Positions 7,930-17,217 of a DNA stretch of 64,000 bases are shown in pieces. Numbering within the stretch: the stretch's first letter is position 1; each line of letters begins with the position of its first letter. Location: contig NZ_JABBWV010000008.1 of NCBI RefSeq assembly GCF_012999535.1, positions 186,001-250,000 on the forward strand, written 5' to 3'. The notes under the pieces were generated by a model, which saw only the letters and a program-made list of their open reading frames with translations, ran no database searches and was not told the origin of the DNA. The position numbers were made by a program, and so were the translations under genes. This DNA comes from Microbispora sp. H11081 (GTDB lineage Bacteria; Actinomycetota; Actinomycetes; Streptosporangiales; Streptosporangiaceae).

Positions 7930-8973
7930 ATGCGCGCGGTGGTGTACGAGGAGTTCGGCGGGCGGGCCGAGGTGCGCGAGGTGGCGGACCCGGTGGCGCC
8001 CCCGGACGGCGTGGTGATCAGGGTCGAGGCGACCGGGATGTGCCGCAGCGACTGGCACGGATGGATGGGCCACGACGCGGACATCACCGTGCTGCCCCAC
8101 GTGCCGGGGCACGAACTGGCGGGCGTGGTGCACGCGGCCGGCCCTGGGGTGAGCCGCTGGCGGCCGGGCGACCGGGTGATGGTGCCGTTCATCTGCGCCT
8201 GCGGGACCTGCCGGGAGTGCACGACCGGCGACCAGCAGGTGTGCGAGCGCCAGACGCAGCCCGGTTTCACCCACTGGGGATCGTTCGCGGAACTGGTGGC
8301 GATCGACCACGCCGACGTGAACCTCGTGCGGCTGCCGGACGGCATGGCGTTCGCCACGGCGGCGAGCCTCGGCTGCCGTTTCGCGACCGCGTTCAGGGCC
8401 GTCATCGAGCAGGGGCGGGTGCGGGCGGGCCAGTGGCTCGCCGTGCACGGCTGCGGCGGGGTCGGGCTGTCGGCCGTGATGATCGGCGCCGCCGTGGGGG
8501 CGCGGGTCGTCGCCGTGGACGTGTCGCCCGCCGCGCTCGACCTGGCCGGGCGGTTCGGCGCGGCCGAGTGCGTCCTGGCCGGCGAGGGCGACACTCCCGA
8601 GGAGGTCGCCGCGCGGGTGAGGGCGGCCACCGGGGGCGGCGGCGCCGACGTCTCCCTCGACGCGCTGGGCGACCCCGCCACCTGCGCCGCGTCGATCGGC
8701 GGCCTGCGCAGGCGGGGCCGCCACGTGCAGGTGGGCCTGCTCCCCGGGCACACCTCCCTGCCGATGGGCCGGGTGATCGCGCACGAACTGGAGATCCTGG
8801 GCAGCCACGGCATGGCCGCCCACGCCTATCCCCCGATGCTGGAGCTGATCGCGGCGGGCGTGCTCCGCCCCGACCTGCTGGTCACCCGCACCATCGGCCT
8901 GGAGGACGCGCCGGACGCGCTGACCCGGCCGGGCGCGCATCCGGGCGTCACCATGATCATCCCTGGCGGGTGA
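7930..8973 (+). CDS. Zinc-dependent alcohol dehydrogenase (MDR superfamily)
   Basis: 347 residues from the ATG at 7930, with GGAAAGGAG upstream. The catalytic zinc site is MCRSDWHGW with VPGHELAG. The structural zinc Cys cluster is CACGTCRECTTGDQQVC. The Rossmann motif for NAD(P) is HGCGGVGLSAVMIG near residue 175. It oxidises or reduces an unidentified alcohol/aldehyde pair. Its 3' end overlaps the convergent glgM gene by 17 bp. Divergent from pgeF by about 34 bp. Confidence 0.9.
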   Translation: MRAVVYEEFGGRAEVREVADPVAPPDGVVIRVEATGMCRSDWHGWMGHDADITVLPHVPGHELAGVVHAAGPGVSRWRPGDRVMVPFICACGTCRECTTGDQQVCERQTQPGFTHWGSFAELVAIDHADVNLVRLPDGMAFATAASLGCRFATAFRAVIEQGRVRAGQWLAVHGCGGVGLSAVMIGAAVGARVVAVDVSPAALDLAGRFGAAECVLAGEGDTPEEVAARVRAATGGGGADVSLDALGDPATCAASIGGLRRRGRHVQVGLLPGHTSLPMGRVIAHELEILGSHGMAAHAYPPMLELIAAGVLRPDLLVTRTIGLEDAPDALTRPGAHPGVTMIIPGG

Positions 8974-10141
8974 GCGACGCGTAAAGCTCGTGGGTGCGCT
9001 CGGCGATCCGCCGCCAGGAGAAGTGCTCGATCGCCCGCACCCGCCCGGCCTCGCCCATCGCGGCGGCCAGGCGCGGATCGCCGAGCAGCGCGTTCACCCG
9101 CTCGGCCAGCGCCGCGGCGAACGCCTCCGGGTCGTGCGGCTCGCCGTCCACGCCCTGGTCGATGGGGACGAGCAGGCCCGTCTCGCCGTCGGCGACGACC
9201 TCGGGGATGCCTCCTGTCGCGGTCGCCACGACGGCGGTCTCGCACGCCATCGCCTCCAGGTTCACGATGCCCATCGGCTCGTACACCGACGGGCACACGA
9301 ACACGGTGGCGTGCGTGAGGATCTGGATCACCTCCGGCCTGGGCAGCATCTCGGAGATCCACACCACGCCCTTGCGGGCCGCCGACAGCTCGCGCACGAG
9401 CGCCGTGACCTCCTCGGCGATCTCCGGCGTGTCGGGCGCGCCCGCGCACAGCACGAGCTGCGCCGCCGGGTCGAACGAGCGGGCCGCGTGGAGCAGGTGC
9501 ACCAGGCCCTTCTGCCGGGTGATCCGCCCCACGAAGACGACGTACGGCACGGCCGGGTCGATGCCGTGCCGCACCAGCGCCTCGGTGCCCCTGGACGGCG
9601 CGTACTCCTCGGTGTCGATGCCGTTGTGGATCACCCGTACCCGCTCGGCGGCGATCTCGGGGTAGGCCGTGAGCACGTCGCGGCGCATGCCCTCGGACAC
9701 CGCGACGATCGCGTCGGCCGACTCGAGCGCGGTGCGCTCCGCCCACGACGACAGCGTGTAGCCGCCGCCGAGCTGCTCGGCCTTCCACGGCCGCAGCGGC
9801 TCCAGGCTGTGCGTGGTGGCCACGTGCGGCACGCCGTACAGCATCTTGGCGACATGGCCGGCGAAGTTGGCGTACCAGGTGTGGCTGTGCACGACGTCGG
9901 CGCCCTCGCACCCCGCGGCCATCTCGACGTCGACGCCGAGCACCTGCAGTGCGGCGTTCGCGCCGGACAGCCCCTCCGGGACCGCGTACGCACGCACCCC
10001 TGGCTCGTCGCGCGGCGCGCCGAAGCAGCGGACGCGCACGTCGGCCAGGCCGCGAAGCTCCCGGGCGAGGTACTCGACATGGACTCCGGCGCCGCCGTAC
10101 ACCTCGGGCGGATACTCACGGCTCAGCAGATCGACGCGCAT
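8957..10141 (-). CDS. glgM: Alpha-maltose-1-phosphate synthase (glycogen synthase-like GT4)
   Basis: 394 residues. A retaining glycosyltransferase with two Rossmann domains: [19 protein letters not shown] at the N-terminus, [18 protein letters not shown], and in the C-terminal half VGRITRQKG and the [19 protein letters not shown] donor site. The divergent neighbour is glgC, the same arrangement as mycobacterial Rv1212c/Rv1213, where this protein makes maltose-1-phosphate from ADP-glucose for the GlgE alpha-glucan pathway. That assignment is by context and similarity; it is often annotated glgA. No Shine-Dalgarno precedes the ATG, suggesting a very short leader. Confidence 0.85.
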   Translation of the reverse strand: MRVDLLSREYPPEVYGGAGVHVEYLARELRGLADVRVRCFGAPRDEPGVRAYAVPEGLSGANAALQVLGVDVEMAAGCEGADVVHSHTWYANFAGHVAKMLYGVPHVATTHSLEPLRPWKAEQLGGGYTLSSWAERTALESADAIVAVSEGMRRDVLTAYPEIAAERVRVIHNGIDTEEYAPSRGTEALVRHGIDPAVPYVVFVGRITRQKGLVHLLHAARSFDPAAQLVLCAGAPDTPEIAEEVTALVRELSAARKGVVWISEMLPRPEVIQILTHATVFVCPSVYEPMGIVNLEAMACETAVVATATGGIPEVVADGETGLLVPIDQGVDGEPHDPEAFAAALAERVNALLGDPRLAAAMGEAGRVRAIEHFSWRRIAERTHELYASLTRQG

Positions 10142-10226
10142 ACGAGTGAGCTTAGAGTCCCCGATCCGCACCGTTTGCCGGTGTCCCTGGTGTTTGTTAG
10201 CCATTTCGCGGGTTAAGGTCCTGCCT

Positions 10227-11453
10227 ATGAAGGTCCTGGCGATCGTGCTCGCTGGTGGTGAGGGCAAGCGGCTGATGCCGCTGACGGCGGACCGGGCGAA
10301 GCCCGCCGTCCCCTTCGGGGGCATCTACCGGCTCATCGACTTCGTGTTGTCCAACCTGGCCAACGCGCACTACTGGCAGATCGTGGTGCTGACGCAGTAC
10401 AAGAACCACAGCCTGGACCGGCACATCTCCCGGACGTGGCGGCTGTCGTCGATGCTCGGCAACTACGTGACCCCCGTGCCCGCGCAGCAGCGGCTCGGAC
10501 CGCGCTGGTTCGCCGGATCGGCCGACGCGCTCTTCCAGAACCTGAACCTGATCTACGACGAGATGCCCGACCACGTGATCGTCTTCGGCGCGGACCACAT
10601 CTACCGGATGGATCCCCGCCAGATGGTCGACCAGCACATCGACTCGGGCGCGGACGTGACGGTCGCGGCGATCCGCCAGCCGCTCGAACTGGCCGACCAG
10701 TTCGGGGTCATCGAGGCCGACGCCTCGGGCCGCCGGATCGCCGCGTTCCGCGAGAAGCCGAAGGACGCGGTGGGGCTGCCCGACGCGCCCGACCAGATCT
10801 TCGCCTCGATGGGCAACTACGTCTTCAGGACGCAGGCTCTGATCGAGGCCCTGCGCGAGGACGCACTCGACCCCAGCAGCAGGCACGACCTGGGCGGCGA
10901 CATCATCCCGAAGTTCGTCAAGAGCGGCGGCGCCGAGGTGTACGACTTCGCGGACAACGTGGTGCCGGGCTCCAACGAGCGCGACCGGGGCTACTGGCGC
11001 GACGTGGGGACGCTGGACGCCTACTACGAGGCCAACATGGACCTCATCTCGGTGCAGCCGGTCTTCAACCTCTACAACGACCGGTGGCCGATCTACACGG
11101 GCAACGATCCGCTGCCGCCGGCGAAGTTCGTGCACAACGAGGGCGACCGGGTGGGGCACGCCCTGGAGTCGCTCGTGTCCCCCGGGGTCATCGTGTCGGG
11201 CGGCACCGCGTTGCGCTCGATCCTGTCGCCCGGTGTGGTGCTGCACTCCCACTCGCACGTCGAGGACTCGGTGCTGATGGGCTCGGTCAAGGTCGGCAGG
11301 GGCGCGATCGTCCGAAAGGCCATCATCGACAAGAACGTGGTGATCCCCGACGGCGCCAGGATCGGCTTCGACCTGGACTACGACCGCCAGCGGTTCGCGG
11401 TGACCCGCAGCGGTGTCGTGGTCATCGGGAAGAACGAGATCGTCGACCGCTGA
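10227..11453 (+). CDS. glgC: Glucose-1-phosphate adenylyltransferase (ADP-glucose pyrophosphorylase)
   Basis: 408 residues. Catalyses ATP plus glucose-1-phosphate to ADP-glucose, the committing step of glycogen and alpha-glucan synthesis. The nucleotidyltransferase signature [20 protein letters not shown] is at residues 8-27, followed by [13 protein letters not shown] and the [10 protein letters not shown] metal site. Substrate-binding FREKP and GNYVF are present. The C-terminal third is a left-handed beta-helix ([17 protein letters not shown]). It is divergent from glgM across an 85-bp gap, so the two genes for making and using ADP-glucose share a control region. Confidence 0.95.
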   Translation: MKVLAIVLAGGEGKRLMPLTADRAKPAVPFGGIYRLIDFVLSNLANAHYWQIVVLTQYKNHSLDRHISRTWRLSSMLGNYVTPVPAQQRLGPRWFAGSADALFQNLNLIYDEMPDHVIVFGADHIYRMDPRQMVDQHIDSGADVTVAAIRQPLELADQFGVIEADASGRRIAAFREKPKDAVGLPDAPDQIFASMGNYVFRTQALIEALREDALDPSSRHDLGGDIIPKFVKSGGAEVYDFADNVVPGSNERDRGYWRDVGTLDAYYEANMDLISVQPVFNLYNDRWPIYTGNDPLPPAKFVHNEGDRVGHALESLVSPGVIVSGGTALRSILSPGVVLHSHSHVEDSVLMGSVKVGRGAIVRKAIIDKNVVIPDGARIGFDLDYDRQRFAVTRSGVVVIGKNEIVDR

Positions 11454-11474
11454 TGCCCCCGGGCGAGGGGGCGT

Positions 11475-12065
11475 TCACCGGCCGTTGATCCGCCACATGG
11501 GCTCGACCACGGTCCACTGCGCCTCCCACACCCTGCGGGCCCTGCGCTGGTTTACCAGGCGGGTGCAGGTGACCAGCAGCGCGAGGACCGCGGCGGCGGC
11601 CAGCGGCACGCCCGTGCCGACGGTCAGCGCGGCGACCACCGTGGTCTCCCGATCCTGCGGCCTGGGCGCGATCACGCCCGTGCCGTCGGTCCAGATGCGC
11701 ACCGTCTCGCCCGCCCGCCTGCCGGGCGAGACCTCGATGACCCCGGCTCTCGCCGTGCCGTCGGGTGCCACCCAGGCCGCCTGGGCGTGCCCGAGCGCCG
11801 CTCCGGCCACCGACAGCCGGGGCGCCGTCACGTCGCCCGACAGCGTGGCGACGACCTGATGCCGGTCGCGCGCCTGCTGTGCCTCGGTCCGCAGGCCGTT
11901 GCCGTACTCGCGGATGCCCAGCATCACGCCGAACACGATCGCGACCACGACTCCCAGCACCGCGGCAAGCCGAACCACCGCTTCGACCCGGTCGCACCGG
12001 CGCCGAAGCGGATTCCTGTCAAGTCCCAGCCAGCGGGCGAGCCTGGCGAATAGATTCTGCGACAT
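11475..12065 (-). CDS. Rv1733c-like membrane protein
   Basis: 196 residues with the hallmark start RNPLRRRCDRVEA followed by a first membrane helix (about residues 29-50), an outside loop of about 90 residues, a second helix (about 143-165), and a conserved Trp-rich C-terminus (VWEAQWTVVEPMW). This matches the actinobacterial family typified by M. tuberculosis Rv1733c, a DosR-regulon antigen of unknown function. It follows the enoyl-CoA hydratase gene on the same strand with a 44-bp gap, and is preceded by a GAGG site. Confidence 0.82.
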   Translation of the reverse strand: MSQNLFARLARWLGLDRNPLRRRCDRVEAVVRLAAVLGVVVAIVFGVMLGIREYGNGLRTEAQQARDRHQVVATLSGDVTAPRLSVAGAALGHAQAAWVAPDGTARAGVIEVSPGRRAGETVRIWTDGTGVIAPRPQDRETTVVAALTVGTGVPLAAAAVLALLVTCTRLVNQRRARRVWEAQWTVVEPMWRINGR

Positions 12066-12109
12066 CTCACACCTCACAGGGTCATTACCACTGCGAGTCC
12101 CGTTTATGC

Positions 12110-12874
12110 CTATTTTGCATCCCAAGAGAATCCAGGGGAACGCCCCTCCCGATATGCCCGGACACCTTCGGCCAATTCGCCGCTCTCCCGCGCCTCTCGC
12201 TGCCAGGCACGCACCTCGGCCTCCCCTGCCCCGCCGTCGATCACCCGCTTGGCGGCCGTCAGCGTGAGCCTGGACCTGCCGGCGATCGTGGCCGCCAGGC
12301 CGTACACCCGCTCGCGCAGTTCCTCCGGTGGGCACACCTCGTCGACGAGGCGGGCACGCAAGGCGTGATCTGCGGTGATGAGGTCGGCCGAGAAGAGCAG
12401 GAGCTTCGCCGTGGCGGGGCCGGCGATCTCGGCGAGCCGCCGGGTGGAGCTGAGCGGGTAGACGACTCCCAGCTTGGCCGGGGTGACGCCGAAGAGCGCC
12501 CCCGCCGCCGCGATGCGCAGATCGCACGCGAGCGCGAGCTGGCATCCGCCGCCGACGCAGTAGCCCTCGATCATCGCGATCGCGGGCTTGGGAAAGGTCA
12601 TCAGCGCCCGCTCCGCGGCGACGGTGAGACCCGTGTCGTCGTCGTTATCCCTAAGTTCATGAATTTCCGAAATATCGGCACCAGAGCAGAAAGTTCGCCC
12701 GGCACCGGTAAGGACCAGTACACGAATCTTCGAATCCCTCGCGAGGTCCGCCAGAATTCCCGGCAGGCCACGCCACATGGCGGCCGTCAGGGCGTTGCGC
12801 TTGGCGGGCCGGTCGAAGGTGAGGGTGGCGACGTGCTCTTCGACGGTCAGGCCGAACCCGTCCATGACTTCCAT
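12110..12874 (-). CDS. Enoyl-CoA hydratase/isomerase family protein
   Basis: 254 residues from the ATG at 12874 (an in-frame ATG at 12865 is an alternative). Crotonase-fold signs: FDRPAKRNALTAAMW, the CoA and oxyanion region GAGRTFCSGADISE, and GYCVGGGCQLALACDLRIAA. The Glu usually found in hydratase active sites in the FGVTPAKLGVVYP region is replaced (the canonical form is FGxPExxLG), so hydratase activity is uncertain and another crotonase reaction is possible. The gene diverges from the DUF5685 gene. Confidence 0.85.
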   Translation of the reverse strand: MEVMDGFGLTVEEHVATLTFDRPAKRNALTAAMWRGLPGILADLARDSKIRVLVLTGAGRTFCSGADISEIHELRDNDDDTGLTVAAERALMTFPKPAIAMIEGYCVGGGCQLALACDLRIAAAGALFGVTPAKLGVVYPLSSTRRLAEIAGPATAKLLLFSADLITADHALRARLVDEVCPPEELRERVYGLAATIAGRSRLTLTAAKRVIDGGAGEAEVRAWQREARESGELAEGVRAYREGRSPGFSWDAK

Positions 12875-12932
12875 TCCTCGATTGTGCAGGCCGTCCGCCC
12901 GGCTTCTCCGGCAGGACTCCCGTCGCCGATGG

Positions 12933-12961
12933 CATAATCGCCGCGCAACGGGATGATCCCG
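12933..12961 (+). promoter_or_regulatory. Candidate promoter and operator of the DUF5685 gene
   Basis: A -10-like CATAAT lies at 12933-12938, and a 13-bp perfect palindrome CGGGAT-G-ATCCCG at 12949-12961 ends five bases before the ATG at 12967. The palindrome overlaps the place where a Shine-Dalgarno should be, so a bound protein or hairpin here would block expression. Functional assignment is inferred from position. Confidence 0.4.
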
Positions 12962-12966
12962 TACGC

Positions 12967-14247
12967 ATGACCCCAAGGAGTCGCTGGGTGTTCGGGATCC
13001 TCCGGCCGTGTGCCCGCCACTCCTGCCCGTCCGTCCGCGAAGCCTGGCGCGCGCACCTGTGCGGGCTGTGCCTGACGTTGCGGGACCGGCACGGGCAGCT
13101 GGCCCGCATGGCGACCAACTACGACGGCCTCGTCCTGTCCGTGCTGACCGAGGCCCAGTCGGGGAAACGGGCGGGAGTCGGGCCAGGCCGGCGGACCGCG
13201 GGGCCCTGCGCGCTGCGCGGCTTCCGGCCGGCGGAGGTGGTGCGGTCGGACGACCCGGGCGCCCGCCTGGCCGCCGTGGTCTCCCTGGCCCTCGCCGCCG
13301 GGAAGATCCGCGACCACGCGTCCGACGGCGACGGGATCGCGGCCCGGCGGGTGACCGGCGTCCCGCTGCGCGCGACGGCCGCCGCCTGGGCCTCCGCCGC
13401 CCGGCGCGGCGCGGCGCCGATCGGCTTCGACACGGCCGTCCTGACCGAGGTCTCCGCCCGCCAGGCACTGCTTGAGGCGTCTCCAGGGCGCGCCCTGCTC
13501 GACGTCACCGAGCCCACCGAGACCGCCGTGGCCGCCGCCTTCGCGCACACGGCCGTGCTGGCCGGCCGGCCGGGCAACGCCGAGAGCCTGCGCGAGGCCG
13601 GGCGCTTCTTCGGCCGGATCGCGCACGTGATCGACGCGGTGGAGGACCTCGACGACGACCGGGCGCGCGGGGCGTACAACCCTCTCGACGCGACCGGCAC
13701 CTCCCCCGCGCAGGCGCGGAGCGTGTGCGAGGAGGCGCTGCACGGGCTGCGCCTCGCCGTACGCGACCTCGACCTGGAGGAGCGGCACCTGGTCGAGACG
13801 CTGCTGTGCGGCGAGACCCGGCGTGCCGTCGACCGGGCGTTCGGTACGCGCGCCCACGACGGCGCCTGCGCCACCCGCCGCGCGCCGTCCGCCGAGTCCG
13901 CCCCGCCCGACGAGCCGCCAGGACCGCCCGGGCACCCGCCGGGCATGTCCCCGGGGATCGTGCCGGCGGCCGCGGCCGGAGCGGCGATCTTCCTGACCTG
14001 CGGGCTCTATCGCCCGCCGTGGAGCACCTACAGGAACGCGCCGTGGCACGACCGCTGCTTCTGCGACCGGTGCGACTGCTGCCCCGACTGCTCATCCTGC
14101 TGCGACGGCTGCTCGGGATGCTGCGACGGCTGCTCGGCGTGTTCCAACTGCTGCTCCGGCGATGGCTGCTGCTCCGGCGATGGCTGCTGCTCGGGCGATG
14201 GCTGCTGTTGCTGCCCGGACGGCTGCTGCTGCGACTGCGGCTCCTGA
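12967..14247 (+). CDS. DUF5685 family protein with Cys-rich C-terminal tail
   Basis: 426 residues. The N-terminal 300 residues match DUF5685: paired cysteines (CARHSC, then CGLC), TNYDGLVLSVLTEAQ, a FGRIAHVIDAVEDLDDD acidic helix and AYNPL. A Pro-rich linker (about 305-330) leads to a hydrophobic segment and then a 63-residue tail containing 27 cysteines, ending in three CCSGDG hexads encoded by an 18-bp tandem repeat around 14150-14210. The tail could bind metal or form a disulfide-rich knot. Function is not known. Third-position GC bias supports this frame through to the stop. Confidence 0.8.
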   Translation: MTPRSRWVFGILRPCARHSCPSVREAWRAHLCGLCLTLRDRHGQLARMATNYDGLVLSVLTEAQSGKRAGVGPGRRTAGPCALRGFRPAEVVRSDDPGARLAAVVSLALAAGKIRDHASDGDGIAARRVTGVPLRATAAAWASAARRGAAPIGFDTAVLTEVSARQALLEASPGRALLDVTEPTETAVAAAFAHTAVLAGRPGNAESLREAGRFFGRIAHVIDAVEDLDDDRARGAYNPLDATGTSPAQARSVCEEALHGLRLAVRDLDLEERHLVETLLCGETRRAVDRAFGTRAHDGACATRRAPSAESAPPDEPPGPPGHPPGMSPGIVPAAAAGAAIFLTCGLYRPPWSTYRNAPWHDRCFCDRCDCCPDCSSCCDGCSGCCDGCSACSNCCSGDGCCSGDGCCSGDGCCCCPDGCCCDCGS

Positions 14248-14261
14248 GCCCCCCAACCCCC

Positions 14262-14498
14262 GTGATCTTGTAGTTTGTCGCACGCATACCCTCTGAGCTG
14301 CGCATCTCCTTGTGGTGATCATGCACTCCCGACGGGCATCGGTGGCCTGAGCTGCGCTTATCGCCTCCGTGATCTTGCAATTGCAAGATCACGGAGGATG
14401 AATGCCCTGGTGGCCGGCCTTTCCGCCGATTCTGTGCATGATCACGGACTATGAATGAGCTGCTCGGCGGGGGTTCGTGCGACAAACTACAAGATCAC
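14262..14498. repeat. 237-bp nested palindromic element (MITE- or REP-like)
   Basis: Three pairs of perfect inverted repeats share one centre at 14380: outer arms of 23 bp (14262-14284 and 14476-14498), middle arms of 12 bp (14315-14326 and 14434-14445), and an uninterrupted 34-bp palindrome (14364-14397). The motif GTGATCTTG or its complement starts or ends both the outer arms and the inner palindrome. No coding frame with actinobacterial codon bias is seen inside. The local base composition is less GC-rich than its surroundings. It fills the gap between two convergently unrelated genes on the plus strand. Confidence 0.8.
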
Positions 14499-14534
14499 CA
14501 CGGGTCCTTCGGAGATCGGCGGTATGGTCGGCGC

Positions 14535-16100
14535 ATGGGAAGATCACGGCCTCCCTTCCGCCGGCTCACCCCCGCCGAGCGGCTGCTGTGGGACGCCTAC
14601 CCCACCGGCGCCTGGGCCGACCTGCGCCAGGGCCGGGAGACGGACTCCTCGTCCGGCGGCTCGTGGCCCCGCTCCCGGGTGGTCCGCGCCGAGGTGATCA
14701 CCGCTCTGGCGCTCGACCGGGGCGCGGGCGGGACGGCCTCGGTGCCGGGCGTACGGCTCGCCGGAGCCCGGATCGTCGGCGACCTCGACCTGTCCGACGC
14801 CACGATCGAGACGAAGGTCCACCTGCTCGACTGCCACCTCGCGGGAACGGTCTCGCTCTCCGACGCCAGGACCAGGGGCGTGCGGCTGCGACGCTGCGAC
14901 GTCCTCCACTTCCGCGCCAGCCGGGCCACGGTCGACGGGCTCCTCGACCTCGACGGATCGGTCGTGCACGCGGGCGTGCGCCTCGACAACGCCCACGTGA
15001 CCGGGCAGCTCCGGCTCTCCGGCGCCCGGCTGGGCACCCCTGGCGCCATGCCGTACCGGACGCAGGCGCCCCCGTGGGAGCAGGGCGGCTGGACCGGGCC
15101 GGAGGGATCGAAGGAGCCGCGGACCTGGGAGTCGGTCGCGCTGTGGGCCGGCGGGCTCGTGGTGGACGGCAGCGCCTTCCTGCGCGACCTGCGGGCCACC
15201 GGCGGGCTGCGGCTGATCGGCGCGCGCTTCTCCAGCGGCCTCTACCTTGAGGGCGCCGTCGTGACGGCGCACGGCGCCCCCGCCGTGTACGCCGATCACC
15301 TGCAGGCCGCCGCGGCCGAACTCGGCGCGGGCTTCACCGCCGACGGCACCGTGCGGCTGCGCGGCGCGCGGATCGGCGGGGTCCTGTCGTTCCACGGCGC
15401 GGTGCTGCGGGCGCCCGGCCGGGTGCTGCACCTGAGCCACATGCAGGCCGACGAGGTCATCCTGCTGCCCGAGTCGATCGAGGGCGAGGTCAACCTCGGC
15501 TACTCCCGGCTGGGCGTGCTGTTCGACCGCCCGGAGAGTTACCCGGGCGACGTACGGCTCAACGGGCTGGCGTACGAGTCGCTGCGCGGGCCCGCGACCC
15601 TGGCCGACCGGCTCTCCTGGCTGCGGCGCGACCCCGGAGGCTACCTGCCCCAGCCGTACGAGCAGTTGGCGGCGTACTGCCGGCGCATCGGGCACGAGCC
15701 GGACGCCCGCCGGGTGCTGCTGGCCAGGCAGCGGGCGCGGCGGCGGACGCTGCGGCTGCCCGGCCGGCTGTGGGGCCGCCTGCTCGACGGGCTCGTCGGG
15801 TACGGTTACCGGCCCTGGCTCGCGGGGCTGTGGGCCGCGCTGCTCCTCGCGACGGGCACGGTGGTCTTCACGCGCTGGCCGCCGCACCAGATCGGACTGG
15901 ACGAGTCGCGCCGTTTCGACGCGTTCGTCTACACGCTCGACCTGCTCGTGCCGGTGAGCGTGTTCGAGCAGCGGGGCGCCTGGGAGCCGTCCGGATGGAC
16001 CCAGTGGCTGGCGAACGGGCTGGTCGCGGCGGGATGGATCCTCGCCACCGCGCTCATCGCGGGCGCGAGCAGGCTCCTGCGCCCGCCCAGCGCCCCCTGA
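14535..16100 (+). CDS. Beta-helical repeat protein with C-terminal membrane helices
   Basis: 521 residues from the ATG at 14535. Residues about 70-370 are built of repeats such as VRLAGARIVGDLDLSDATI and VRLRGARIGGVLSFHGAVL, with small and hydrophobic residues recurring every few positions, suggesting a right-handed beta-helix like pentapeptide or bactofilin folds. After a linker, two hydrophobic helices (about 440-460 and 490-515) flank a segment RRFDAFVYTLDLLVPVSVFE that resembles a short pore-type re-entrant loop. Homologues are often labelled membrane-associated oxidoreductase, but I see no cofactor motif supporting that. Function is unknown. Confidence 0.72.
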   Translation: MGRSRPPFRRLTPAERLLWDAYPTGAWADLRQGRETDSSSGGSWPRSRVVRAEVITALALDRGAGGTASVPGVRLAGARIVGDLDLSDATIETKVHLLDCHLAGTVSLSDARTRGVRLRRCDVLHFRASRATVDGLLDLDGSVVHAGVRLDNAHVTGQLRLSGARLGTPGAMPYRTQAPPWEQGGWTGPEGSKEPRTWESVALWAGGLVVDGSAFLRDLRATGGLRLIGARFSSGLYLEGAVVTAHGAPAVYADHLQAAAAELGAGFTADGTVRLRGARIGGVLSFHGAVLRAPGRVLHLSHMQADEVILLPESIEGEVNLGYSRLGVLFDRPESYPGDVRLNGLAYESLRGPATLADRLSWLRRDPGGYLPQPYEQLAAYCRRIGHEPDARRVLLARQRARRRTLRLPGRLWGRLLDGLVGYGYRPWLAGLWAALLLATGTVVFTRWPPHQIGLDESRRFDAFVYTLDLLVPVSVFEQRGAWEPSGWTQWLANGLVAAGWILATALIAGASRLLRPPSAP

Positions 16101-16118
16101 GCAGGGGGCAGGCGCGGG

Positions 16119-17174
16119 TCACCGGGCCGGTAACTCCAGGCGCAGGCGGGGCAGGCTCTCCGGATACTTCTCGCGGACGAACGTCACCAGGTGCTCGCGG
16201 ATGTCGCAGCGCAGGTCGAAGGCGCTCGCCGAGTCCGCCGCGCTCATCAGGGCGCGCAGCTCGACCAGCCCGCCCGGGGTGATGTCGGTGACCTGGAGCG
16301 TCCAGTCCTTCTGGTCCCACAGCGGGTTGCCGCGCAGCGCCCGGTAGAGCTCGGCGCGGACCTCCTCGACCGGAATCGACCAGTCCACGCGGAGGTACAC
16401 GCTGCCGAGGATGCGGCTCTCGTGCCGCGTCCAGTTCTCGAAGGGGTTGGCGGTGAAGTAGGACACCGGCAGGATGAGCCGCCGCTCGTCCCACAGGCGC
16501 AGCGCCACGTAGGTGAGCGTCAGCTCCTCGATGCGGCCCCACTCGTCCTCCACCACGACCACGTCGTCGAGCCGCAGCGCGTCGCTGAAGGCCAGTTGCA
16601 GCCCGGCCAGCAGGTTGCCGAGCGTGGACTGGGCCGCGATGCCGCCCACCACCCCGGCGATCCCCGCGGAGGCGAGCAGCCCCGCGCCCAGCGCCCGCAC
16701 CTGCGGGAACGTGAACAGCATCGCCCCCAGGGCGAGCACCACGACGACCGCCGCCGACACCCGCCGCACCAGCGCGATTTGGGTGCGGATGCGCCGGGCG
16801 CGGCGGTTGCGCTCGCCCTCGATCCGCGTGAGCCGGTCGAGGACGACGTCGGTGACCGCGTACGCCGCCTGGATCAGCAGCCAGGTCACGCAGCCGATCA
16901 GCAGCAGCGAGAGCACCTGCTGGAAGCCGTGCGAGTCCGACCCCGGCATGTCCGGGTCGTACACCGCCTTGACCGTGCCGGTCACCGCCGAGGCGAAGCC
17001 CGGCCAGGTGCAGCGGCGGGTGACCGGCCGGGCGAGCGCCCACCGCTCCCCCACGAGACGCGATCTCAGCACCCGCCTGACCAGTTCCACCGAGACGACC
17101 GCCGTGGTCACGGCGACCGCCAAGGTCGCCCAGTTCCACGCTGCCGCTGTGACGGCGCCCCCTGTCGTCGTCAT
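16119..17174 (-). CDS. Mechanosensitive ion channel, MscS family
   Basis: 351 residues starting at the ATG at 17174 after AAGGGAA. An N-terminal helix and a middle pair of helices precede the pore-lining TM3 region (GLLASAGIAGVVGGIAAQST), followed by the beta domain entry LGNLLAGLQLAFSDALRLDD and VVVEDEWGRIEELTLTYVAL, the classic MscS signature. It should open under membrane tension to release solutes. It follows nrdB by 43 bp on the same strand, so it may be read from the nrdAB transcript. Confidence 0.88.
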   Translation of the reverse strand: MTTTGGAVTAAAWNWATLAVAVTTAVVSVELVRRVLRSRLVGERWALARPVTRRCTWPGFASAVTGTVKAVYDPDMPGSDSHGFQQVLSLLLIGCVTWLLIQAAYAVTDVVLDRLTRIEGERNRRARRIRTQIALVRRVSAAVVVVLALGAMLFTFPQVRALGAGLLASAGIAGVVGGIAAQSTLGNLLAGLQLAFSDALRLDDVVVVEDEWGRIEELTLTYVALRLWDERRLILPVSYFTANPFENWTRHESRILGSVYLRVDWSIPVEEVRAELYRALRGNPLWDQKDWTLQVTDITPGGLVELRALMSAADSASAFDLRCDIREHLVTFVREKYPESLPRLRLELPAR

Positions 17175-17217
17175 GGGGTTCCCTTTGCCCTTGACGACGA
17201 CGCGGGAAACGGCCGGA

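Noticed and set aside
12096-12101. GGGACT half-site upstream of the Rv1733c-like gene as a DosR box
   Set aside because: The second half-site is not present at the right spacing; a single hexamer is expected by chance.
14262-14498. CRISPR array or intact insertion sequence at the palindromic element
   Set aside because: No regular spacer-repeat unit and no transposase frame.
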